A DNA stretch of 8,196 bases, from the NCBI GenBank assembly GCA_009782665.1, contig WRIP01000047.1, positions 1-8,196 on the forward strand, read 5' to 3'. Position numbers and translations under genes: made by a program. This document shows, piece after piece, positions 1-5,380 of the stretch; positions within the stretch are counted from its first letter, which is position 1, and each line of letters starts with the position of its first letter. A model generated the notes under the pieces. That model did not search any database. It was not told where the DNA came from and worked only from the letters and a program-made list of their open reading frames with translations. The stretch is from Oscillospiraceae bacterium (GTDB lineage: Bacteria > Bacillota > Clostridia > Oscillospirales > Ruminococcaceae).

Positions 1-50
1 TAATATATCAGCAGTCAGAAAAAAAGTATCCGATTTTGATGGTGTACTAC

Positions 51-545
51 ATGAGGATTTTCCCGCACTACTATTTCACAACGGTAGCTGAAATACCCAT
101 ATCTCTTTTTCGTGAAAAAGGGATAAAGGGAATAGCTATAGATATAGATAATACACTCACAGCCGACGGGGAGTTCGGTATTGAACCGACTACCCTTGAT
201 TGGTTGAATGCCATAAAGCAATCAGGGATAACCCTCGCCATAATCTCTAACAATCATCCCGAGAGGGTAGAACCGTTTGCGAATATGATTGACTTACCAT
301 TCATCTGTAACTCATCTAAACCGTCTGCGAGGAATAAGGATAGATTGTTAGCTTTACTCAATACAAAAAGTGATACTACAGCCATGATTGGAGATCAGCT
401 TTTTACCGATATGCTGTTCGCATATCGGTGCAGATTCCTTTCGATTCTTGTAGAACCCATCGGAGAGGATAAACATAGAGGTGCTACCATTAAACGTTTC
501 TTTGAAAAACCGGTAACTGCAATAATGAAACGGAGAATAATATGA
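51..545 (+). CDS. yqeG: YqeG-family HAD superfamily (subclass IIIA) phosphatase
   Basis: A 164-residue protein with all four HAD motifs in order: motif I DIDNT (nucleophile D31 and D33), motif II SNN at 66-68, the motif III lysine K90 in SSKP, and motif IV GDQLFTD at 114-120. Length and spacing match the YqeG family, whose members are cytosolic and predicted to be magnesium-dependent phosphatases; the physiological substrate is not established. The start is uncertain. ATG at 51 is chosen because the family begins just before an aromatic-rich FFP-like segment, here RIFPHYYF. ATG 39, GTG 42 and TTG 36 are in frame upstream, and none of the four has a clear ribosome binding site. The stop TGA overlaps the ATG of the next gene (ATGA), which suggests translational coupling. 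In Bacillus the gene neighbours yqeH and aroE, which are not seen here. Family call firm, start weak. Confidence 0.88.
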   Translation: MRIFPHYYFTTVAEIPISLFREKGIKGIAIDIDNTLTADGEFGIEPTTLDWLNAIKQSGITLAIISNNHPERVEPFANMIDLPFICNSSKPSARNKDRLLALLNTKSDTTAMIGDQLFTDMLFAYRCRFLSILVEPIGEDKHRGATIKRFFEKPVTAIMKRRII

Positions 546-1393
546 GCTATGCAAAGTTCGGACCGGCCGGAAACTCCGACAGTTTCGATGAACGATATAA
601 AGAATTCTCTAAGATCCCGAAGTATGTTTCTGAAATGAACCTCGATTTCTATGAGTATCAGTTCGGGCGTGGTGTTCGCATGCAGACAAAAAGTGCCGAG
701 ACTCTGAAAGCAGAAGCTAAAGCATATGATATCACATTAACCGCTCATGCCCCCTACTATATTACGCTATCCAGTGAGGATGAGACTAAACGCATCGGGA
801 GTATTCGATACTTTATCGAAACCGCGAAAGCGGTTACCGAGATGGGTGGGAACCGCATCATAGTTCACTCTGGCTCTGTCGGAAAACGCAGTCGTGCACA
901 AGCATTGAAGCTGGCTTGTGATACGATGGGTATGGCGATAGATAAACTTGATGAAGCGGGTTACAGCGATGTCATAGTATGTCCTGAAACTATGGGTAAA
1001 GTCGGACAACTCGGTGATTTGGATGAGGTTCTCACACTCTGTATGGTCGATGAACGCATTATACCCTGTATAGATTTCGGGCACCTCAATGCACGTACCA
1101 ATGGGGGGATAAAGGGAGAAGATGATTACAAATCCATACTGCAACAGATGGAAAACGCCATAGGTAATGAGCGAATTAAGCAGTTTCACTCACATTTCAG
1201 TAAAATCGAGTATACTGCAGGTGGAGAGAAACGACATCTGACCTTTAGCGACAGACTCTTCGGACCGGATCCTGCTCCGTTGATGAAGCTCATAGCAAAG
1301 CTGAACCTACATCCATATATCGTATGCGAATCCGACGGTACTCAAGCCGAAGATGCTTTTTCCATGAAGCAGATGTATCTGCAAAACATATAG
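542..1393 (+). CDS. Endonuclease IV-like TIM-barrel protein (AP endonuclease family 2)
   Basis: A 283-residue protein resembling deoxyribonuclease IV (Nfo), which cuts DNA at abasic sites in base-excision repair using three zinc ions. Candidate metal ligands appear in the family order: H69 (AHAP), H109 (VHSG), E149 (PETMGK), D178 and H181 (IDFGHLNA), H216 or H218 (FHSHFSK), H232 (EKRHLTF) and E263 (CESDGT). Several fall at or near the numbering of the E. coli enzyme. The N-terminus, with FGPAGNSDSF and YEYQFGRGV, differs from classical Nfo and is typical of a clostridial branch. The aspartate that pairs with H231 in E. coli Nfo appears to be replaced by lysine, so repair activity is inferred, not shown. 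The start ATG overlaps the yqeG stop and has GGAGA at 532-536, about 5 nt upstream. It ends TAG TGG TAA, a stop with a backup stop one codon later. Confidence 0.82.
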   Translation: MSYAKFGPAGNSDSFDERYKEFSKIPKYVSEMNLDFYEYQFGRGVRMQTKSAETLKAEAKAYDITLTAHAPYYITLSSEDETKRIGSIRYFIETAKAVTEMGGNRIIVHSGSVGKRSRAQALKLACDTMGMAIDKLDEAGYSDVIVCPETMGKVGQLGDLDEVLTLCMVDERIIPCIDFGHLNARTNGGIKGEDDYKSILQQMENAIGNERIKQFHSHFSKIEYTAGGEKRHLTFSDRLFGPDPAPLMKLIAKLNLHPYIVCESDGTQAEDAFSMKQMYLQNI

Positions 1394-1513
1394 TGGTAAG
1401 CACATATCTTTTATCTTAGCTCAGCATCATCCGACTCAAACAGGAAGGATGTGAGAATACAAAAAAGGAGTAAAGCATCTCAAATCAGCAGTCGGAGGTG
1501 TTATCAACAACAG

Positions 1514-2029
1514 ATGAATCGTATACAAAAATTACAGGAAAAACTCGGAAGTAGCTTTGAAGCAGCATTAGTTGAAGAGACGGCAAACCGATGGTATCTA
1601 TCGGAATTTCGTTCAAGTGCTGGAATCTTAATCATCACCGAAGATGAAGCACTCTTCATCGTCGACTTCAGATATATCGAGATAGCGAAGCGGTTGGTTT
1701 TCGGCGCTAAAGTAGTACTCCAGGAGATCGACTATATCGGTCAGATAAAGGATTTTTTGACTACTAAAGGGATAAAGAACATACAGGTCGAGGACGAGAT
1801 GACCCTCTCGCAGTATAATAAGCTATCCAAGGAAATCCCCGAGGTCAAGTTTGTCTCAGGTACCGGTTTGTCTAGAACCATTCACGAGCTACGTGCACAA
1901 AAAGAAGCAAAAGAAATCGACGCAATCAAGAAAGCTCAGGATATAACCGAAAAAGCCTTCGAACATATACTCACATTCATTAAACCGGGTCTAACCGAGC
2001 GTGAGGTTGCGACCGAACTGGAGTGCTAG
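1514..2029 (+). CDS. Xaa-Pro aminopeptidase (M24B), N-terminal piece, ended by an in-frame TAG
   Basis: This 171-residue piece aligns by eye with the first half of YqhT/PepP-type Xaa-Pro aminopeptidases. It has a creatinase-like N-terminal domain (NRWYLSEFRSSAG, FIVDFRYIEIAK) followed by the opening helix of the M24 catalytic fold (FEHILTFIKPGLTEREVATELE). It stops at TAG 2027-2029, where homologues continue with an aromatic residue and then Met-Arg (ELE-F-Y-M-R). The frame stays open beyond, and the rest of the enzyme follows in the same frame. Together 1514-2581 would give about 355 residues, the normal length for the family. ATG 1514 is chosen on homology, although the nearest Shine-Dalgarno (GGAGG, 1494-1498) is 15 nt away. 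GTG 1451 is in frame and would add 21 very basic residues; its AGGAAGGA lies too close. This piece carries no metal ligands and should be inactive alone. Confidence 0.75.
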   Translation: MNRIQKLQEKLGSSFEAALVEETANRWYLSEFRSSAGILIITEDEALFIVDFRYIEIAKRLVFGAKVVLQEIDYIGQIKDFLTTKGIKNIQVEDEMTLSQYNKLSKEIPEVKFVSGTGLSRTIHELRAQKEAKEIDAIKKAQDITEKAFEHILTFIKPGLTEREVATELEC

Positions 2030-2032
2030 ATG
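2020..2032 (+). other. In-frame TAG with adjacent restart site inside the Xaa-Pro peptidase gene
   Basis: The sequence here is GGAG (2020-2023), TGC, TAG (2027-2029), ATG (2030-2032). The TAG is in frame with both halves of the peptidase. It sits where relatives have Tyr or Phe, so one base change from TAT or TAC would create it. GGAG lies 6 nt before the ATG, a good spacing for ribosome entry, so termination followed by reinitiation could make the second half as its own chain. The GGAG comes from the Leu-Glu codons of the conserved ELE motif, so the site may be accidental. A nonsense mutation, a base-calling error, or UAG read-through are the other explanations. Confidence 0.7.
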
Positions 2033-2581
2033 CTCAAAAACGGATCTGAGGGTTTTGCCTTTTCATCTATAGTAGTCTCGGGTCAGAATAGCTCACTTCC
2101 GCACGGTGTACCCTCCGATAAAATCATAGAGCAGGGTGATTTCATCACCATGGATTTTGGTGCAAAAAAAGATGGTTACTGCAGTGACATGACCAGAACG
2201 ATAGCGGTAGGGTTTGTGACTGATGAGATGCAGAAGGTATATGATACGGTACTGAACGCACACCTAACAGCTAGAGCTAAGGCTAAAGCCGGTATAACCG
2301 GTAGGTCACTCGATAGCATCGCACGCGATATCATATATTCTGCCGGATATGAAGGATGCTTCGGTCATGGTCTGGGACACTCTTTAGGTCTTGAGATACA
2401 TGAAGAACCACGCGCTTCGTATGTTGCAGATTATGAACTCAAAGATAACGTCATCATGACGATAGAACCGGGAATCTACCTTCCTGGTAAGTTCGGGGTA
2501 CGTATCGAAAACATGGTATTGCTCATGGCGGACGGGAATGAGAATCTCACCCACTGTCCTACTGAGCTCATCATCCTCTAG
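2030..2581 (+). CDS. Xaa-Pro aminopeptidase (M24B), C-terminal catalytic piece
   Basis: This 183-residue piece holds nearly all of the pita-bread catalytic domain of a proline-specific aminopeptidase, the cytosolic enzyme that removes an N-terminal residue preceding proline. All five metal ligands of the M24 family are visible, numbered from ATG 2030: D42 (TMDFGA), D53 (CSDMTRT), H117 (GHGLGHSLG), E146 (TIEPGIY) and E160 (VRIENM). The substrate-site histidines H25 (SLPHGV) and H124 (EIHEEP) are also present. Nothing has decayed after the TAG: no frameshift and no further stop, and the C-terminus TELIIL is family-typical. That suggests a recent lesion or continued selection. Translation could begin at ATG 2030 (GGAG 6 nt upstream) or by read-through. 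The gene ends TAG CTT TAA. In clostridia this peptidase commonly precedes efp, as here. Confidence 0.82.
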   Translation: MLKNGSEGFAFSSIVVSGQNSSLPHGVPSDKIIEQGDFITMDFGAKKDGYCSDMTRTIAVGFVTDEMQKVYDTVLNAHLTARAKAKAGITGRSLDSIARDIIYSAGYEGCFGHGLGHSLGLEIHEEPRASYVADYELKDNVIMTIEPGIYLPGKFGVRIENMVLLMADGNENLTHCPTELIIL

Positions 2582-2624
2582 CTTTAACTGAACCACAGAT
2601 TTCATCGGAAAAATATCTAATACT

Positions 2625-2653
2625 TTGACGGTGTAGCTGTATAAGACGATAAA
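2625..2653 (+). promoter_or_regulatory. Possible second upstream promoter for efp
   Basis: TTGACG (2625-2630, five of six consensus bases) is followed after 17 nt by GATAAA (2648-2653, four of six). It would start transcription about 70 nt upstream of efp. It is weaker at the -10 box than the candidate at 2664-2692 and may be chance in AT-rich spacer. Confidence 0.3.
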
Positions 2654-2663
2654 TTACAGGTTA

Positions 2664-2692
2664 TTGTGAACTGATGTGATATGTGTTAAAAT
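2664..2692 (+). promoter_or_regulatory. Predicted sigma-A-type promoter for efp
   Basis: TTGTGA (2664-2669) and TAAAAT (2687-2692) are separated by 17 nt. A TG dinucleotide one base before the -10 box (2684-2685) gives an extended -10 element. Transcription would start near 2699, leaving about 30 nt before the efp start codon at 2730. This is a motif match by eye and is supported by its place in the 148-nt gap between the peptidase and efp. Confidence 0.55.
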
Positions 2693-2729
2693 GTCCATAT
2701 ACAGATTGTCAGTTCAGAAGGGAGTCAGC

Positions 2730-3287
2730 ATGATTTCAGCAGGTGAGTTCAGAAACGGTGCAACCTACGAAGAGGATGGTAATGTCTATCAAATCGTAGA
2801 GTTTCAGCATGTTAAACCTGGGAAGGGTGCTGCGTTTGTCCGCACCAAAATCCGCAATGTGATTACCGGTGCCATAATAGATAAATCATATAACCCGTCA
2901 GAGAAGTTTGAGAATGCATTTGTTGACCGAAGAGATATGGAGTACTCATATAACGACAGCGGGCTCTACTACTTTATGGATAAAGAAACCTATGAGATGA
3001 TCCCGGTGGCAACAGCAGATCTTCCAGAAAACTTTAAGTTTGTCAAAGAGAACACCGATGTAAAAGTCTTATCATACAAAGGTAAAGTCTTTGGGATTGA
3101 ACCTCAGTTCTTTGTAGAGTTAGTTATTACCCAGACCGACCCTGGATTCAAAGGAAATACCGCAACCAACACCCTCAAACCCGCAATACTAGAAACTGGT
3201 GCTGAGGTCAGAGTACCTCTCTTCATCGAAGAGGGTGAAAAAATACGTGTTGATACACGTACCGGTGAGTACATGGAACGTGCATAA
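2730..3287 (+). CDS. efp: Translation elongation factor P (EF-P)
   Basis: A 185-residue protein that matches EF-P along its whole length. EF-P binds ribosomes stalled at consecutive prolines, between the P and E sites, and promotes peptide bond formation. The first domain carries the functional loop HVKPGKGAAF, with K32 at its tip; this is the residue that is post-translationally modified in B. subtilis EF-P. The middle OB-fold and the C-terminal OB-fold follow, ending with a typical signature region (TNTLKPAILETGAEVRVPLFI) and VDTRTGEYMERA. Start ATG 2730 is preferred over an in-frame ATG at 2676: it gives the family length and has AGAAGGGAG at 2716-2724, 5 nt upstream. It ends with tandem TAA TAA. 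The downstream SGNH protein has several proline-containing runs, including PPPEPP, which could depend on EF-P; this is inference. Confidence 0.96.
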   Translation: MISAGEFRNGATYEEDGNVYQIVEFQHVKPGKGAAFVRTKIRNVITGAIIDKSYNPSEKFENAFVDRRDMEYSYNDSGLYYFMDKETYEMIPVATADLPENFKFVKENTDVKVLSYKGKVFGIEPQFFVELVITQTDPGFKGNTATNTLKPAILETGAEVRVPLFIEEGEKIRVDTRTGEYMERA

Positions 3288-3310
3288 TAACATAACAGAA
3301 AGGATATTAC

Positions 3311-3733
3311 ATGAACGGATATGAAAAGATAGCATATCTGAAAGGTCTTATTGAAGGCAGTGATTTTGAACTGGAGCCGAAGGTAAAAAGAGCAGTAGAT
3401 GCCTTGTTGGATACCCTCTCAGCCATCGCTGAAGATCTGTCTAAGACCAATCTCAGGGTAGATGAATTAGATGATTCGGTCGAAGAAGTGTACGGTACAA
3501 TGGAAGTAATCAGCCATACCATTATGGAAACACTAAATATCGATGAACACGGTCATTTCTATGAGGACGACGATGATGAACTATATGACATACTCTGTCC
3601 GAACTGTGGTGAGGTTGTTGTCGTAGATGAAGATTCTTTTGATGAAGGCAGTGTAGTTTGCTTTGAATGTGGTACACTCATAGATCTTGATCTGGACGAC
3701 GACGATGATGATGACGACGATGATGACGATTAG
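3311..3733 (+). CDS. CD1247-like zinc-ribbon protein with poly-aspartate tail
   Basis: A 140-residue protein that resembles the CD1247-domain proteins found next to efp in clostridia; their function is unknown. Residues 1-75 are predicted helical and start with the characteristic YEKIAYLKGLIEG. Next is an acidic stretch (EDDDDELYD), then a zinc-ribbon-like segment with two cysteine pairs, CPNC and CFECG, spaced about 23 residues apart, which should bind one zinc ion. The last 12 residues are all aspartate, written with mixed GAC and GAT codons. No signal peptide or membrane segment is seen, so it is probably cytosolic. AGAAAGGA (3297-3304) lies 6 nt before the ATG and the gap after efp is 23 nt, so co-expression with EF-P is likely. 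It ends with TAG. The frame is then open for seven codons into the start of the next gene. Confidence 0.8.
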   Translation: MNGYEKIAYLKGLIEGSDFELEPKVKRAVDALLDTLSAIAEDLSKTNLRVDELDDSVEEVYGTMEVISHTIMETLNIDEHGHFYEDDDDELYDILCPNCGEVVVVDEDSFDEGSVVCFECGTLIDLDLDDDDDDDDDDDD

Positions 3734-3757
3734 TCGATTCTTCGATCAGAGGAAATG

Positions 3758-5263
3758 ATGAAAAAGAAAGCTATATCAAAAATCGGCAAAAAGAAGGTTA
3801 ATGGCAAAGGTATATGGAATACCGTATTGATCTTTTCATCGGTACTTACCTTAACCGTTGTTCTTTTTGCCCTATTTCATACCCCCGCCATGGCAGGGGC
3901 TAATGATGATGAAATAGTCAATATATTGAATCCTTTCTCGATGAGAACTACTATGATCCCGGAAGTTCAACAACTAGTCTCGGAAGGTTTCTTTATCGAT
4001 GAAGAACTCTACAGTGGTACCCTGTTACTGGAAACACCGGATGCCGGAGATTCCTACCTGGATGAAACACTGTTCATTGGTGACAGTAATACGCTGAGAC
4101 TATATATGTTCAGATTGATTAAGATACAGAACGTCATGGGAATCGAGGGTATGGGTATACAATCGGTTACCTCCCATGCCGAGATCTATTGGCAGAATCA
4201 ATCATCACCCGATACAATACTAACCGCGGTAACAAAGACCCAACCTAGAAGGGTAGTAATATGTTTCGGAACCAACAATCTTATCAACAAGAACCCCGAA
4301 TGGTTTATAGAGAACTTTTCTAACGTCTTAGATAATCTCCACGAGGCATATGAATATGCCGAGATAATCATCATGTCGGTCCCGCCGATAGGAGCAAACT
4401 GTCCCGATCGCTCTCTTTCTAATAAGACAGTGGAACTATATAACGAAGGGCTGTTAGAACTCGCAAAGCAAAAAGAACTACGCTTCCTCAACACCTATGA
4501 GGAATTAGTAGACCGCAGCACTGGCGCGATGAAGAGAGAGTTCATCGAATCGGACGGGATTCATCTCTCTAAAGCAGCGTGTGAGACGGTCATAAAGTAC
4601 TTTAGAACCCATGCCACATCGACCGAAGATACAAGACCAAAACCTCTTAATCCAGTAGGAGCTAGAAAAGAAGCTCCACCAAGACCTAAGGAGGAAAAAC
4701 CTATTTTCTCGGCTTCTTCAGCAGCATCCTACCTGGGAGGTTACCTGATTTCCGAAGGTTTTATAGCTAAGAAATCTCCGGTCAAACTCAATCAATCGAT
4801 AAACTCGGTATCCTTCTCATACTCCAATTCCGAAGTGAAACCCGGTATGGAGAAGGATATAGCGGCAGCGATAGCAGAAGCAGTTGCCTCGTCATACAAG
4901 AAAGCTACCATCGCGGTAGCAGGATACTACGACGAAGATACAAAAACACATGTAATTGCGGTATACTTCTTTGAGCCGGATACACCTTTAGGTGAAGAGG
5001 AAGAACCACCACCCGAACCACCCGGAGGTGGCAATAATCCCGGTGGCGGCGGAGGAGATGATCCCGGCAGCGGAGGCGGTGGAAACGACCCCGGAGGTGG
5101 AGATCCTGGTGGCGGAGATGATCCCGGCGGAGGAGATCCCGGTGGTGGAGGAGATCCCGGTGGTGGAGATGATCCCGGTGGTGGAGATGATCCCGGCGGC
5201 GGAGGAGATCCCGGTGGTGGAGATGATCCCGGCGGTGGAGATGATTCTGGCAATGGTGGATGA
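3758..5263 (+). CDS. Secreted SGNH/GDSL-type hydrolase with Pro/Gly/Asp-rich repeat tail
   Basis: A 501-residue protein. The N-terminus has a long lysine-rich segment, then a hydrophobic helix (about 20-42) and a possible signal peptidase site after AMA (about 44-46), so it is probably exported. The SGNH hydrolase domain spans roughly 95-285: FIGDSN with nucleophile S110, a block-II glycine near 130-134, GTNN with oxyanion N173, and SDGIHL with catalytic D266 and H269. Such enzymes hydrolyse ester bonds, often on lipids or on acetylated cell-wall sugars; the substrate here is unknown. A linker (about 290-318) leads to a second, unassigned alpha/beta-looking region (about 318-407). An acidic EEEEPPPEPP stretch and the DPGGG repeats follow. 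No LPXTG or other wall anchor is visible. Of the tandem ATGs at 3755 and 3758, the second has the better spacing from AGAGG (3748-3752). Confidence 0.8.
   Translation: MKKKAISKIGKKKVNGKGIWNTVLIFSSVLTLTVVLFALFHTPAMAGANDDEIVNILNPFSMRTTMIPEVQQLVSEGFFIDEELYSGTLLLETPDAGDSYLDETLFIGDSNTLRLYMFRLIKIQNVMGIEGMGIQSVTSHAEIYWQNQSSPDTILTAVTKTQPRRVVICFGTNNLINKNPEWFIENFSNVLDNLHEAYEYAEIIIMSVPPIGANCPDRSLSNKTVELYNEGLLELAKQKELRFLNTYEELVDRSTGAMKREFIESDGIHLSKAACETVIKYFRTHATSTEDTRPKPLNPVGARKEAPPRPKEEKPIFSASSAASYLGGYLISEGFIAKKSPVKLNQSINSVSFSYSNSEVKPGMEKDIAAAIAEAVASSYKKATIAVAGYYDEDTKTHVIAVYFFEPDTPLGEEEEPPPEPPGGGNNPGGGGGDDPGSGGGGNDPGGGDPGGGDDPGGGDPGGGGDPGGGDDPGGGDDPGGGGDPGGGDDPGGGDDSGNGG
5012..5260 (+). repeat. Tandem repeat encoding (D)DPGGG units in the hydrolase tail
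   Basis: About 80 residues made almost only of Gly, Pro and Asp, built from DPGGG, DDPGGG and DPGGGG units. A higher-order period is visible. One 51-nt block (5096-5146) is followed by two 54-nt blocks (5147-5200 and 5201-5254). The first 44 nt of the two 54-nt blocks differ at one base, which points to recent duplication; the end of the last block has diverged. The coding strand is rich in GG runs. The tail is probably unstructured and may act as a flexible stalk or cell-wall-spanning linker. Confidence 0.85.
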
Positions 5264-5286
5264 CAATAAAATGATCTGACTTGAAA

Positions 5287-5313
5287 CGAGACTCGGGTAA
5301 CCCCTGAGTCTCG
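5287..5313. terminator. Strong hairpin between converging operons, possible bidirectional terminator
   Basis: CGAGACTC (5287-5294) pairs perfectly with GAGTCTCG (5306-5313). Inside it, GGG (5295-5297) can pair with CCC (5301-5303) around a TAA loop. An outer pair, AAATGAT (5269-5275) with ATCATTT (5318-5324), could extend the structure. It lies 24 nt after the hydrolase stop on the + strand and about 67 nt after the recD2 stop on the - strand. Neither side has a clean run of T, so efficient Rho-independent termination is likely but not certain. Confidence 0.6.
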
Positions 5314-5380
5314 CTTAATCATTTATGTATACCTGTTTGGGTGAGGGAATGACAAGACGTAACGTTGACCACAATCCCCC

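Noticed and set aside
767..1189. 140-codon open frame antisense to the Nfo-like gene
   Set aside because: It lies wholly inside a clear coding gene and has no family resemblance or ribosome binding site that I can see.
1451..1513. GTG 1451 as the start of the Xaa-Pro peptidase
   Set aside because: It would add 21 very basic residues not expected in the family, and its Shine-Dalgarno-like AGGAAGGA ends only one base before the GTG. ATG 1514 fits homologues better, though its own ribosome binding site is distant.
1394..1513. Promoter or terminator between the Nfo-like gene and the peptidase
   Set aside because: I found no convincing hairpin and no well-spaced -35/-10 pair in this gap.
2027..2029. 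UAG reassigned genome-wide to an amino acid
   Set aside because: Four genes end in TAG at positions that fit their families (Nfo-like, peptidase C-terminus, zinc-ribbon protein, recD2), so UAG acts as a stop here. Only local read-through remains possible.
2676..2729. EF-P starting at the upstream ATG 2676
   Set aside because: It adds 18 residues unlike EF-P, places the start upstream of the best promoter's -10 box, and lacks a ribosome binding site. ATG 2730 has a strong one.
5096..5260. CRISPR-like array or non-coding repeat
   Set aside because: The repeats are contiguous without spacers, keep the reading frame and encode DPGGG units, so they belong to the coding tail.
5225..5263. C-terminal wall-sorting signal on the SGNH protein
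   Set aside because: The protein ends DDSGNGG with no LPXTG-like motif, no hydrophobic segment and no basic tail.
4927..5322. Proline- and serine-rich open frames opposite and beside the glycine repeat tail
   Set aside because: Their low-complexity sequences mirror the repeat in the SGNH gene. They have no independent start signal and no recognisable domain.
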